Assembly (NCBI RefSeq): GCF_947507565.1
Contig: NC_089175.1
Location: 3,027,733 to 3,091,732 of the forward strand
Length of the DNA stretch: 64,000 nt
Source of the DNA: Oscarella lobularis
Taxonomy: Eukaryota > Porifera > Homoscleromorpha > Homosclerophorida > Oscarellidae
Reading direction: 5' to 3'
Positions 45,401 through 57,659 of this stretch are shown here, in pieces. The notes beneath the pieces are model-generated. The model saw only the letters and a program-made list of their open reading frames with translations. It made no database searches and was not told the DNA's origin. The translations under genes and the position numbers were made by a program. How positions within the stretch are numbered: the first letter of the stretch is position 1; each line of letters starts with the position of its first letter.

Positions 45401-46836
45401 ACGTATGGATCGAGTCCGGATACAGTGAAACTAGTGTCGGTGTGTTTTGCCGTGAAATTCAACGACGTCATCCACGTGGAATCTGTTGACGCTTTGTACT
45501 GGACTTCGTATGCCACAATGGGGCTGTATCCGTCTAATTCCTGCTTCCATGACAGCGTAATCGTAACGTTTGTTTTCGTCGTTGAAGCTTCGTCGACACT
45601 CGGCGCACCAGGTGGAACTAAAAATCCCCCAATTATGACGTCAAAAATTTAGAGAGACTCGCGGAAGTTTTCTCACTCTGAACAAAAACGTTGATTTCTA
45701 GAGTTTTTTGACCGGCGTCATTGCGTCCAACGCACGTGTACTTCGCCGTATCAACTTCCTTTAGATCGACTAATTGCAGCAGGGATCCTTGCCTGAATGC
45801 GACGCCATCCTTGAGCCACTGAACAACGGGATCAGGAATTCCAGTTGCTTCGCACAGTAGAGCAGCGGACGATCCTTGGGGAGTCGTCACTTGAGTAGCA
45901 TTGGGAGAGGAGACCTTAGGAATAGCTAAAACACAGATGTTACAAAGGAGGAAAGACTCTATGTATTATGACGTTTTACTTTGTACTACAAGCACCGATG
46001 ATCCGCTACCCTTTCCTGCCTTGTTCTCTGCTGAGCAACTATACGTTCCTGCGTCGGATAATTTCACATTCGATATTCGGTGAGTGATCGTTGACACGTT
46101 CTGCGCTCGCGCGAGTAGCGTTGACGCGCGATGAATTTCGATGTAGTCGGGTTTGGGTCGCGCGGCCGGTGTCGAGCACGTCAGAGTCGCCGTCGACGAT
46201 TGGTTGACGTTCGGCGTGTCGAAGACGATTGGTTCGGGAGCGACTAGAGGGTGGAAAAGCGTCGGATTGAGCGGATTCGAGAGGATGCGCGATAGGAAAG
46301 GGGCGGAGTGGAACGCGGTCCACCCGAAAGGGCGTGGTTCAGCGATTCATCGCGATTTTCTTACCAGCCAAATACAACGTGAAAAAACCGCCGTTTCGAG
46401 CAATGTTTAGGTTGTCCGGATCTTGATACGAACATTCGTAGTCGAATTCGTACAGTTTCGCGAACGATGGTATGATGAGCTTTTGGGGCTCGACGGTGAA
46501 GTTGTTTTTCAGTACCGAGAGCACAACGTTCTGGCCTGTGCTGCCCGTTTGCCCGACGGGACGATAGAACCAGGCGATAAAGGGTGTCCTTGTCGTGTTG
46601 CAAATTAGCGTTACGCGCGTTCCTGCGACGATCGTTTCGCCAAACGGGTAGGCGTCGAAGGTGGGAGGTTGATGGTTACGTCGAAACAGAGTCAAGTCAG
46701 CGGCATCTAAACAGGAGGCGACACGTTGCCTTCGTTCGAGGTGATACGACCCCTAGCTCGATCTCTCGATATACTGTATTGACTTACGCGAGGAAATGAG
46801 CATTGTCGCTAGCACAAGGACTACGGCTAGAGACAT
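42453..46836 (-). CDS. IgR6: Ig/FN3 receptor ending ETAV
   Basis: Thirteen exons: 46788-46836, 46365-46706, 45980-46243, 45677-45925, 45315-45617, 45187-45254, 44884-45133, 44541-44828, 43653-43976, 43230-43493, 43044-43166, 42819-42855, 42453-42759; 955 residues in frame. Signal peptide from ATG 46836 (MSLAVVLVLATMLISS), three Ig domains (about 17-301, the first V-like), three FN3 domains plus one divergent FN3 (302-712), a membrane-proximal Ig domain (713-800), membrane helix about 808-830 (GGVAVAVIVGICLLIALVWY) and a tail ending ETAV, a class I PDZ ligand. One FN3 is split after a 68-bp exon exactly as in IgR3. A second signal-peptide exon at 44047-44119 can also splice in phase to 43976, so 42453-44119 may instead be a separate 375-residue receptor. 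The two halves are each firm; their union is probable because the 5' half has no other membrane exon. Confidence 0.8.
44047..44119 (-). other. Internal signal-peptide exon (alternative start or separate short gene)
   Basis: ATG at 44119 gives a textbook signal peptide with arginines, a hydrophobic core and an A-x-A end (LAILASATLFAYA), ending in phase 1 at a gtagga donor. Splicing to 43976 makes a 375-residue FN3-Ig-helix-tail protein with total length divisible by three. Lies between two exon groups of IgR6. Sequence 44,120-44,540 holds no other exon. Confidence 0.55.
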
Positions 46837-47209
46837 CTTCGGTTTGTACGACACTCTTTCAGTTCTTCTCGTGACGTGTGATGATACCTTGATGGAATGC
46901 CCAGTTCCCGTATACGTTCCAGCAGCTCTTTCAAAATAATGTGTAGATTAGAAAGCACGATAGAGAATTGTGTTGCACTTTACTTAGCCTACTAGTAATC
47001 GTCTTCTAAGTACCTGTACACCGTGTACTACACTGCGGGCCCCGCCCCGCGGCCTATATATGTATATGGACTCCGAGGATTGCGGAGCCGTGAGCTAGCA
47101 CCGAGTACTTTGCTTGAATTTCGGTGCCTCACATCGACAGGGGAGCTAATCATACAGTAGTAGATATTTTACCTATGCCTATGGTCTAATGCCACCCTCT
47201 TGGTCTCTC

Positions 47210-47800
47210 GACGTACGAGAGCAAGTGAAGATTGGAAAACTACTATATTCGTGCGACTTTGTGAATGTCTTCTTTCAGTCTGCTGCTTCCGCTTTAGCTG
47301 TATCTGGTGCATGTTCATGTGATCTGCATTACCGCTATGTGGACTCCACCGTAACGAAACCGAGTCCAATCTTCAAGGCTGAACGGTGCTTTGCTATATA
47401 ATAAAAGTCGCCCAAATCTACAAAAAACGCTCGGGTCTCTCAACTTACGCTATAGCAATGGACATTGTTGCTAGGAAAAGGGCTACGGATAGAATCATAT
47501 TCGTGCTGGTTTGTCTTCTTCCTGAGGCCCAAGCTGCTCAACGTCTGGTTTCCCGTATGTGTAGAACTTCTCCTTTTCCTCTTTCGTAAGTGGCAACTTG
47601 AATTTGAATCTTGGAATTGGAGGCGGTCGATTTTGCTACTTCCGTTTTAGCGGTTTGCCATCTGTCTGATGCATGTTCATGTGATCTGCTACTATATAGG
47701 CACCATGACGAACGGAGTCCAATGTTCAAGGCTAAACGGTGCTTCGTAACTTTTAGGCTAAAATGAGTCGCTCGAATCTACAAGAAAAGCTCGGGGAATG
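47210..47800 (-). pseudogene. Fossil of the IgR6 5' end, two overlapping copies
   Basis: Near 47,440-47,497 the minus strand has a degraded copy of the IgR6 signal-peptide exon (MILSVALFLATMSIA) with its donor, now out of phase. The flank (GCATGTTCATGTGATCTGC ... TTCAAGGCT-AACGGTGCTT) occurs twice, at 47,290-47,400 and 47,660-47,750. The Ig exon is absent. The same block precedes each IgR7 copy. Confidence 0.65.
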
Positions 47801-47933
47801 ATTTTCGTCATGCATCCGGCGGAATTGCATGGCGCGTCTGCGCAGTTTCACTCCCTGATCGAGATCGCGACTTCCTAAACGTTTAGACGGTTGACCAAGA
47901 AAACTACTGACCGAAACAGCCGGATAGAAAACG

Positions 47934-50900
47934 ATGAAACCTTTTTCTTCACGAGCCATCCTCTTAGTCATCGCGTCCTCATTCCTGCTAGTATCAGGCC
48001 CTGATCTAAGTACTGACTCGAAAAGGCCATCGCGTTGAATGTCGTATATACTTCTGACAGACCTTTGTAGATGTGATAGATATGCCTGATGGAAATAACA
48101 CTACAATGACGGTTTCAGTCAGCCTTTTCATGACGCTTTACTTCCAGTGCAACGAAAACGAACCGTTCGTGCCGAATCGGACGTATTCGTGGTTGATCGA
48201 TAACGGCGCGGCAAGCGGTCCAATTCAAATCAGTGATGAAGATCCGCTCTACATAAAGTCTGGAAGAGAATTGGTAATCAACAGCGTCAGAGCTGCACTA
48301 AACGGGAAACGGTACAAGTACGAGGGAGCTTGCGGCTGGATTCAATTGAACATCATTCCAGGTATGGTTAGTCTCTGGCTGACGCTCCATCGTATACAAA
48401 AACTGAATGAGATGATTAGGGTTTATAGCGAAGCCCATCATTTCTGGAATCCGGCCTTCTATCAGAGCTGAGCTCGGCAAGGTTCTCGTCGTGCACTATA
48501 GAATCTATGGATTTCCCAAACCGGTCGTAACTTGGAGTCGTAATGGGGACTCAATTGTTGGTGGAGGGACGACGTTCAATGATACAACGTTGATTCATCC
48601 GATTAACATGAGCACATTTTCTGACGGCTTTACCTATACAATGACAGCCAGAAATTCTCAAGGAATTGCTATAAGAAGAATTCAACTTAATCTGTACTGT
48701 AAGAAAATGTTTTTAGACAAAACTTCCTGTACAAATTGGAGAGTGATTTAGATCTCAGCGTATCTTGTCGCAACGTCTCTTTGTGGAATAGAGGAACAAC
48801 TATTATCTGTGACATAGTCACTTTTCCGTCCCTGAAGTCGATTGTGTTGCAACGTCCAGTTGGCATTCAGCAAAACGCTACAACTCGAAACGACACCAAC
48901 CCACCTTTAATGGGCCCGGGACGATTTGATCCGTTCAAAAGCATCGTAACGTTTGTGGTACCAGAAACAGGTTACGGCGGAAAGTATGTAATAGCCACAG
49001 ACAACGGTCGAAATACAACCACAACCGTTCTGACAATAGACGGTAAGTAGAAAAAATCAGACGTGAAAGTTATGAAAAAGGGAGCATATTAGGGCCTACA
49101 CCGACAACTCGGGCACCTCAAGCACCAACAATTCAGGCAACACCAACAACAACTCAGGCAGCACCAACAACTCAGGCAGCACCAACAACTCAGGTAGCAC
49201 CAACAACTCAGGCAGCACCAACAACTCAGGCAGCACCAACAACTCAGGCAGCACCAATAACAACTCAGGCAGCACCAACAACAACTCAGGCAGCACCAAC
49301 AACTCAGGCAGCACCAACAACTCAGGCAGCACCAACAACAACTCAGGCAGCACCAACAACAACTCAGGCAGCACCAACAACTCCGGTAGCACCAAGAATT
49401 CAGGCAACACCAACAACAACTCAGGCAGCACCAACAACTCAGGCAGCACCAATAACAACTCAGGCAGCACCAACAACAACTCAGGCAGCACCAACAACTC
49501 AGGCAGCACCAACAACTCAGGCAGCACCAACAACTCAGGCAGCACCAACAACTCAGACAGCACCAACAACTCAGGCAGCACCAACAACTCAGACAGCACC
49601 AAAAACAACTCAGGCAGCACCAACAACAACTCAGGCAGCACCAACAACTCAGGCAGCACCAACAACTCAGGCAGCACCAACAACAACTCAGGCAGCACCA
49701 ACAACTCAGGCAGCACCAACAACTCAGGCAGCACCAACAACTCAGGCAGCACCAACAACTCAGGCAGCACCAACAACTCAGACAGCACCAACAACTCAGG
49801 CAACACCAACAACAACTCAGGCAGCACCAACAACTCAGGCAGCACCAATAACAACTCAGGCAGCACCAACAACAACTCAGGCAGCACCAACAACTCAGGC
49901 AGCACCAACAACTCAGGCAGCACCAACAACTCAGGCAGCACCAACAACTCAGACAGCACCAACAACTCAGGCAGCACCAACAACTCAGGCAGCACCAAAA
50001 ACAACTCAGGCAGCACCAACAACAACTCAGGCAGCACCAACAACTCAGGCAGCACCAACAACTCAGGCAGCACCAACAACTCAGACAGCACCAACAACTC
50101 AGGTAGCACCAACAACTCAGGCAGCACCAACAACTCAGGCAGCACCAACAACAACTCAGGCAGCACCAACAACAACTCAGGCAGCACCAACAACTCAGGC
50201 AGCACCAACAACTCAGGCAGCACCAACAACTCAGGCAGCACCAACAACTCAGACAGCACCAACAACAACTCAGGCAGCACCAACAACAACTCAGGCAGCA
50301 CCAACAACTCAGGCAGCACCAACAACTCAGGCAGCACCAACAACTCAGGTAGCACCAAGAATTCAGGCAACACCAACAACAACTCAGGCAGCACCAACAA
50401 CTCAGGCAGCACCAACAACTCAGGCAGCACTAACAACTCGGGTACCAACAACTCAGGCAGCACCAACAACTCAGGCAGCACTAACAACTCGGGTACCAAC
50501 AACTCAGGCAGCACTAACAACTCGGGTACCAACAACTCAGGCAGCACCAACAACAACTCAGGCAGCACCAACAACTCAGGCAGCACCAACAACTCGGGTA
50601 CCAACAACTCAGGCAGCACTAACAACTCAGGCAGCACCAACAACAACTCAGGCAGCACCAACAACTCAGGCAGCACTAACAACTCGGGTACCAACAACTC
50701 AGGCAGCACCAACAACTCAGGCAGCACCAACAACTCAGGCAGCACCAACAACTCAGACAGCACCAACAACTCAGAAAGCACCAACAACCCAGGCAGCACC
50801 AACAACTCAGGCAGCACCAACAACCCAGGCAGCACCAACAACTCAGGCAGCACCAACAACTCAGGCAGCACCAACAACTCAGGCAGCACCAACAACTCAG

Positions 50901-51329
50901 ACAGCACCAACAACTGAGGAATCAACAACGCAGGCAACTCAGGCTTCAGCCAAGAACAATGATGAAGAAGGTACAGATAAAAGAATCTTTAGTGTTCAGT
51001 AGAACTTCCTTCATGCAGGTGGATTTGGCTGGTGGATGTATTTCGTCATCGTTCTAGCATGCCTATTGGTCGTCGGCTTTGTTGTACTTGTGATTTATTA
51101 CAAGCGAAGACGTATGACAGGGCGAGGGCAGCGTGATTCATTTAGCGTTTTCAAGTGGTTGGTTCTATTTTTTAGAAAAGCCAGCTGATACGGCACCGAT
51201 TATGCTAAAAGTGTCAACAATGGAAATGTCGTAAGTTATTATACGAGGTGACTGGTCGGATTTTCGTACTAAATGATGAATTCGTCTGCTAGGGCAAACG
51301 ACTTCACGCAGACAGCTGTGGGAGAATGA
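47934..51329 (+). CDS. IgR7a: three-Ig receptor with mucin-like stalk, no signalling tail
   Basis: Eight exons: 47934-48009, 48071-48361, 48429-48698, 48752-49042, 49093-50970, 51019-51111, 51176-51230, 51293-51329; 996 residues in frame. Signal peptide, three Ig-like domains of about 90-97 residues, a stalk of 626 codons made of repeats of APTTQ and APTTTQ, a membrane helix (FVIVLACLLVVGFVVLVIYY), KRR and a short tail ending QTAVGE. The Thr/Pro-rich stalk should be heavily O-glycosylated and extended. In Ig domain 1 the expected second cysteine is Tyr (YKYEGACGW) with a new Cys nearby. Ig domain 2 has no canonical cysteines. The tyrosine tail found in IgR7d is lost by a deletion, after which the shared stop was read through to TGA 51327. 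Transcription was not tested. Confidence 0.85.
49100..50935 (+). repeat. Coding minisatellite, 15/18-bp units (about 110 copies)
   Basis: Units GCACCAACAACTCAG (15 bp) and GCACCAACAACAACTCAG (18 bp), with variants such as a block containing CTAACAACTCGGGTACC. All lengths are multiples of three, so the + frame stays open. Higher-order blocks of about 200-350 bp are visible. The other three IgR7 copies have only 35-50 residues here. Confidence 0.95.
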
Positions 51330-51639
51330 CGAGGTACTTTTCCTCACGCTTTAGCTCTGCATGATTTTCTTTTTTTTGTGATTCGTATCGTAACGCTGTC
51401 TGAATTGTGCCGTCTGCATGCGGCTGATGGAATGGTCACGATATTCCTGTATGCGTACGAGCAGCTAGTTTACACGGCTCTTCTTACGAGCTTCTTCTTT
51501 CGCTTATTTCTCCCTCTTTTTGAAATAAGTGTACCTAATCACCTGTTCGTTTTTTTCTCGCTAATGTTCTGCACCACTAGCCTGTGAGTGTCCACCAGAC
51601 TTTAATTCTCCCCCTTGATCCCGTTATACGGATCCAGGG

Positions 51640-52190
51640 AGAGGTCTGGCGTACAGCTGTACGGTGAAGTTGTTTGTCAGCACCGAGCGCACGACGTTCT
51701 CGCCCGCATTGCTCGTTCGCCCGACGGAAGATAAATTAGAAACACTCGACGATGGACGTTTTTTGTCGTGTTGCAAATTAGCGTTACGCACGTACCGGTA
51801 CGTTCCTTCGACGCCAAACGGGTATGCTGTATATAGGCGCCGGCGTCGGGGTCAGGGAAAAGAGGCAGCGGCATCGTGCTGGTTTGTCTTCTTCCTGAGG
51901 CCCAAGCTGCTCAACGTCTGGTCCCGTATGTGTAGAACTTCCTCAGTAAGCAACTTGAATTTGAATCTTCAAGTTATATTGGAATTTTTCTTCTTCCGTT
52001 TTAGCGGTTTGCTTCATAGCTAAAACGGTTTGCTCCATAGTCAATTAATTATCTGCCTGATGCATGTTCACGTGATCTGCTACTATGTAGGCACCATGAC
52101 GAACGGAGTCCAATGTTCAAGGCTGAACGGTGCTTCGTGATTTTTAGGCTATGATGAGTCGCTCGAATCTACAAGAAAAGCTCGGAGAAT
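51640..52190 (-). pseudogene. Fossil of the IgR6 5' end (Ig exon and flank)
   Basis: 51,655-51,850 matches 46,487-46,660, the second exon of IgR6, with deletions and stops. It is followed by the leader flank also seen at 47,500 (GCTGGTTTGTCTTCTTCCTG). Oriented opposite to IgR7, as IgR6 is to IgR7a. Confidence 0.75.
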
Positions 52191-52312
52191 GGTTTTCGTC
52201 ATGCATCCGGTGGTTTGCGCATCTGCGCAGTTTCACTCCTGAGATCGCGACTTCCTAACGTTTAGACGGTTGTACAAGGAAACTACCGACCGAAACAGCC
52301 AGATAGAAAAAG

Positions 52313-53926
52313 ATGAAACCTTGCTTTTCACCAGCGATCCTCTTAGCCATCTCGTCCTCATTCCAGCTACTAGTGCAGATCAAATCAGGGATTAATCTAG
52401 GTACTGACTCGAGAATGCCGAATGTGAGACTCGGAATATAATCCTGACAGACATTTATGCTATGCCGAGAAATGACACTACGGTAATCGTTTCTGTCGAA
52501 TTTGGCGCGTACATCATTTTGTCGTGCAATGAACTGGCCTGGACGACTCAGAATTCGTGGTTGATCGATAACGGTGCGGCGAGCGGTCCAATTCAAATCC
52601 CTGATGGAGATCCGATCTATTGGAAGTTCGAAAACACGTTGTCAATGTATGTCATCGCTGCAATGAATGGGACACGGTACAAATGTGACGAGGAAGCAGG
52701 ATGGATTCAGTTGAGCATCAATCCAAGTATGGTTAGCCTCTGGCTGACGCTCTTCGTATATATGCAGACTGAATGAGAGAGTTGGGTTTAGTGGCGCCCT
52801 ACATTTGGCCCTTCTCGTTTTCTATCAAGGCTGAGCTTGGCAAGGTTCTCGTCGTGCGCTATCGAGTCGATGGATTCCCCAAACCGGTTGTCGATTGGAC
52901 TCGTAATTCGGACTCAATCATTGGTGGGGGAACGATGTTTAATGATACGACGTTGATTCATCCTGTTGAAATGAGCACCTTCTCTGACGGCTTTAACTAT
53001 ACAATAACAGCCAGAAATTCTCAAGGAATTGCTAGAAGAACAATGCAACTTAATCTGTACTGTAAGAAAATGTTTTAGACAAAACTTCCTGTACAAATTG
53101 GAGAGTGATTTAGATCTCAGCGTGTCTTGTCGCAACGTCTCTTTGTGGAATAGAGGAACAACTATTGTCTGTGAAATAGTCACTTTTCCGTCCCTGAAGT
53201 CGATTGTGTTACAACGTCCAGTTGGCATTCAGCAAAACGCTACAACTCGAAACGGCACCAACCCACCTTTAGTGGGCCCGGGACGATATGATCCGTTCAA
53301 AAGTATCGTAACGTTTGTGGTACCAGAAACAGGTTACGGCGGAAAGTATGTAATAGCCACAGACAACGGTCGAAATACAACCACAACTGCTCTGACAATA
53401 GATAGTAAGTAGAAAAGTCAGACGTGAAAGTTATGAAAAAGGTAGCATATTAGGGCCTACACCGACAACTCGGGCACCTCAGGCACTAACAACTCGGGTA
53501 CCAACAGCTCAGGCAGCACCAACAACTGAGGAATCAACAACGCAGGCAACTCAGGCTTCAGCTAAGAACAATGACGAAGAAGGTACAGATAAAAGAATCT
53601 TTAGTGTTTAGTAGAACTTCCTTCATGCAGGTGGATTGGGTTGGTGGATGTATTTTGTCATCGTTCTAGCATGCCTATTGGTTGTCGGCTTTGTTGTCGT
53701 ACTTGTGATTTATTACAAGCGAAGACGTATGTCAGTGCGAGGGCAGCGTGATTCTTTTAGCGTTTTCAAGTGGTTTGGTTCTATTTTTAGAAAAGCCAGT
53801 TGATACGGCACCGATTGTGCTAAAAGTGTCAACAATAGAAATGCCGTAAGTTATTATACGAGGTGACTGGTCGGATTTTCGTACTAAATGATGAATTCGT
53901 CTGCTAGGGCAAACGACTTCACGTAG
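52313..53926 (+). CDS. IgR7b: three-Ig receptor, tail-less
   Basis: Eight exons: 52313-52400, 52451-52726, 52792-53061, 53114-53404, 53454-53582, 53631-53726, 53791-53845, 53908-53926; 407 residues in frame. Signal peptide; Ig domain 1 with both cysteines (ILSCNE, YKCDEEAGW); Ig domain 2 without canonical cysteines (VVRYRVDGFPKPVV, YTITARNSQG); Ig domain 3 (VSCRNVS, IVCEIV); short stalk; membrane helix; KRR; ends ANDFT. The normal acceptor of exon 2 seen in IgR7c is deleted; the model uses CCTGACAG at 52450, which keeps the frame. Ig3 is almost identical to those of IgR7a and c, so duplication or conversion is recent. The tail carries no tyrosine motif. Confidence 0.82.
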
Positions 53927-54239
53927 ACGGCTGTGAGAGAATGACGAGGCACTTTTCCTCACGCTTTAGCTCTGCATAGGTAAAGATGATTTTTTTTTGT
54001 GATTCGTATCGTAACGCTGTCTGAATTGTGCCGCCTGCATGCGGCTGATGGAATGGATGCGTACAAGCAGCTAGTTTACACGGCTCTTAATTCTTACGAG
54101 CTTCTTCTTTCGCTTATTTCTCCCTCTTTTTGAACTAAGTGTACCTAATCACCTGTTCGTTTTCTAATGTTCTGCACCACTAGCCTGTCCACCAGACATT
54201 CTCTCCATTGATCTCGTTATAGGGATCCAGGGAGAAGGT

Positions 54240-54940
54240 CTGGCGTACAGCTGTACGGTGAAGTTGTTTGTCAGCACCGAGCACACGACGTTCTCGCATT
54301 AATTGCTCGTTCGCCCGACGGGAGATAAATTAGAAACACTCGACGATGGACGTTTTTTGTCGTGTTGCAAATTAGCGTTAGTTACGCACGTACGTTCCTT
54401 CGACGATCATATCGTCAAACGGGTATATAGGCGCCGGCATCGAAGGTTACATCGGAACAGATCGAGGTCAGGGAAAAGAGTCAGCGGCATCTAGAAAGAG
54501 GGCGACGTGTCGCCTTTGTTCGAGGACTCCTTGGTAGACCTAACTTACGCGACATTGTCGCTAAAAGAAGGACTACGCCTTGAATCATATTCGTTCTGGT
54601 TTGGTTGTCTTCTTCCTGAGACGTAGTCTAAAGGCCTGAGGCTGTAGCTCAACGTCTGGCTTCCCGTACGTGTAGAACTTTCTCTCCTTTTCTCCTTTTC
54701 TCTTTCGTAAGTAGCAACTTGAATTTGAATCCTCGAGTTATATAGAGGCGGTCGATTTTGCTACTTCCGTTTTAGCGGTTTGCTCCATATTAGCTGTCTG
54801 ATGCATGTTCACGTGATCTGCTACTATGTAGGCACCATGGCGAACGGAGTCCAGTGTTCAAGGCTAAACGATGCTTCGTGATTTTTAGGCTAAAATGAGT
54901 CGCTCGAATCTACAAGAAAAGCTCGGAGAATGATTTTCGT
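54240..54940 (-). pseudogene. Fossil of the IgR6 5' end (Ig exon, signal exon and flank)
   Basis: The best preserved fossil: 54,250-54,470 matches the Ig exon of IgR6, and 54,485-54,590 matches its first intron and signal-peptide exon (ACTTACGCG, ATTGTCGCTA-AAGGACTACG), followed by the common leader flank. Frames are broken. Confidence 0.8.
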
Positions 54941-55057
54941 CATGCATCCGGCGGTTTGCGCGTCTGCGCAGTTTCACTCCTGTCCTGAGATCGCGACTTT
55001 CTAAACGTTTAGACGGTTGTCCAAGGAACTACTGACCAAAACAGCCGGATAGAAAAG

Positions 55058-56706
55058 ATGAAACATTGTTTTTCACGAGTCATTCTCTTAGTCATCTCGT
55101 CCTCATTCCTGCTACCAGTACAGATCGAATCAGACTACTTTGATCCAGGTACTGACTCGAGAATGCCAAATGTGAGACTCGGAACGTAATCCTGACAGAC
55201 CTTTTTAGATGTTATAGCCATGCCGGAAAATAACACTAGGGTAATCGTTTCTTTCAACATTTACGGGTCCCTCATTTTGACGTGCAATTACTCTGGAGGG
55301 AACCCGCATCGGACGCCTCCGAATTCGTGGTTGATCGATAACGGTGCGGCGAGCGGCCCAATTCAAATCCCTGATGGAGATCCGATCTATCGGAAGTCCA
55401 GACGCATGTTGACAATCTTCTCTGTCACCGCTGCAATGAATGGGACACGGTTCAAATGTGACGCGGCGGCCGGATGGCTTCAGTTGAACGTCAATCCAAG
55501 TATGGTTAGCCTCTGGCTGACGCTCTTCGTATGCAGACTGAATGAGAGGGTTGGGTTTAGTGGCGCCCCGCATTTGGAGCTTCTCGTTTTCTACCAAGGC
55601 TGAGCTCGGCAAGGTTTTCGTCGTACGCTATCGCATCGGTGGATTTCCCAAACCGGTCGTAACTTGGAGTCGTAATGGGACCTCAATTGTTGGTGGAGGG
55701 ACGACGTTCAATGATACAACGTTGATTCATCCGATTAACATGAGCACATTTTCTGACGGCTTTACCTATACAATGACAGCCAGAAATTCTCAAGGAATCG
55801 ATAGAGAAAGAATGCAACTTAATCTGTACTGTAAGAAAATGTTTTTAGACAAAACGTCCTGCACAAATTGGAGAGTGATTTAGATCTCAGCGTGTCTTGT
55901 CGCAACGTCTCTTTGTGGAATAGAGGAACAACTATTATCTGTGACATAGTCACTTTTCCGTCCCTGAAGTCGATTGTGTTGCAACGTCCAGTTGGCATTC
56001 AGCAATACGCTACGACTCGAAACGACACCAACCCACCTTTAATGGGCCCGGGACGATATGATCTGTTCAAAAGTATCGTAACGTTTGTGGTACCAAAAAC
56101 AGGTTACGGCGGAAAGTATGTAATAGCCACAGACAACGGTCGAAATACAATCACAACCGTTCTGACAATAGATGGTAAGTAGAAAGTCAGACGTAGAGAG
56201 TTATGAAGGATATATCGTGTATTAGGGCCTACACCAACAACTTGGGAATCTCAGGTACCAACAACTCAGGTGCCAACAACAACTCAGGCACCAACAACAA
56301 CTCAGGAATCAACAACTGAGGAATCAACAACGCAGGCAACTCAGGCTTCAGCCAAGAACAATGCTGAAGAAGGTGCAGATAAAGAATCTTTAGTGTTTAG
56401 TAGAACTTCCTTCATGCAGGTGGATTGGGCTGGTGGATGTATTTTGTCATCGTTCTAGCATGCCTATTGGTTGTCGGCTTTGTTGTCGTACTTGTGATTT
56501 ATTACAAGCGAAGACGTATGTCAGTGCTAGGGCAGCGTGATTCATTTAGCGTTTTCAAGTGGTTGGTTCTATTTTTTAGAAAAGCCAGCTGATACGGCAC
56601 CGATTGTGCTAAAAGTGTCAAAAATAGAAATGTCGTAAGTTATTTGGTATATGAGGTCGGATACTAAATGATGAATTCGTGTGCTAGGGCAAACGACTTC
56701 ACGTAG
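55058..56706 (+). CDS. IgR7c: three-Ig receptor, tail-less
   Basis: Eight exons: 55058-55148, 55209-55499, 55561-55830, 55884-56174, 56226-56372, 56420-56515, 56580-56634, 56688-56706; 419 residues in frame. Same plan as IgR7b: signal peptide, Ig1 (LILTCNY, FKCDAAAGW), Ig2 without canonical cysteines, Ig3 (VSCRNVS, IICDIV), a Thr-rich stalk of 49 residues, membrane helix, KRR, and a short tail ending ANDFT. Stop TAG at 56704 corresponds to the original final stop of IgR7d after the internal deletion. All splice sites look normal. Confidence 0.86.
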
Positions 56707-56929
56707 ACGGCTGTGGGAAAATGACGAGTCACTTTTTCTCACGCTTTAACTTTGCAGAAGTCAAGATTTGTATCGTAACGCTGGCTAGCTGAATTGATGT
56801 GCTGCTGCTGTAAGTGTATAGTCTGCGTACGAGCAATTTTGCTTATTTTTTTCTCTTTTGAAATAAGCGTAGACCTAACAGTTTTTTTCTTTTTTGCACC
56901 GTAGTAGTGTCACGGTACTGTAGGCGCGC

Positions 56930-57080
56930 ACCGGTGAAGTTGTTCAGTTTCTCAGCACCGAGCGGACGACGCGTTCTTGTCCGTATTGCTCAATTGCCCG
57001 ACGAGACGATAGAATCGATGGACGATAGACGTTTTCATTTTTTGTCGTAAAGAAAGTGACATGCAGCCTTTTGTTCGAGT
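56930..57080 (-). pseudogene. Short fossil of the IgR6 Ig exon
   Basis: GGTGAAGTTGTT through TTGCCCGACGAGACGATAGAA and TTTTTTGTCGT matches part of the IgR6 second exon (46,490-46,600). Marks the left border of the fourth duplication unit. Confidence 0.6.
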
Positions 57081-57659
57081 TGATTATGTCTCTCGGATAG
57101 GTAATCTACGTTCACGTGATCTGCGCGCTAGGCGCCCTATGCAGACCCCGCGAAACGGACTTGCGGAGCCGTCACTGAGTGATTCACTTAGATCAGTACG
57201 TGCTTCAAATTGACAGGGAAGCTCAAAGAATGTTTATTATCTTCCCATAATTTACGGAGCTTCGTACGGGGCCTGCGTTTCCAATGCGGGACCTCGCGTT
57301 TTCGCCTTCAAATTTCGCCGCCCGACGCCGCCGTGACCGCGCTTCGATCGCGCCGCTGCGCTTCGAACGCCCTTCCGCGCGATCGATTGAACGCGCGATC
57401 GTCGGGACCCCCGCCGCGGATCCTCCTCCGCCGCCGCTTTCCCGAGCCGCCGATCGCGCCGGAATTCCAAACGCGACGTCTCGCGCGGGTTCTCTACCGG
57501 TCCGAATCGAGCAATCGCCGCCGCGAAGTCGCGTTTCGCCCCAATTCGAATCGCCTTAGAGTGCGCTATGCATATTTTCTCCGCCGCCATCTTCCTTTGT
57601 CTTTCCGTTCTTCCATGGCTTCTTCCGCGCGAAAGCGGCCTCGCAGCGAGCTTCCAGCG
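57081..57659. other. Spacer without a supported gene
   Basis: GC-rich from 57,290 to 57,560, with long overlapping open frames on both strands but no start, splice or domain evidence. Confidence 0.4.

Noticed and set aside
49096-50937. 613-residue minus-strand frame of LVLPELL repeats
   Set aside because: It is the complement of the in-frame Thr/Pro minisatellite of IgR7a. The + strand reading has splice sites and domain context, the minus strand has none.
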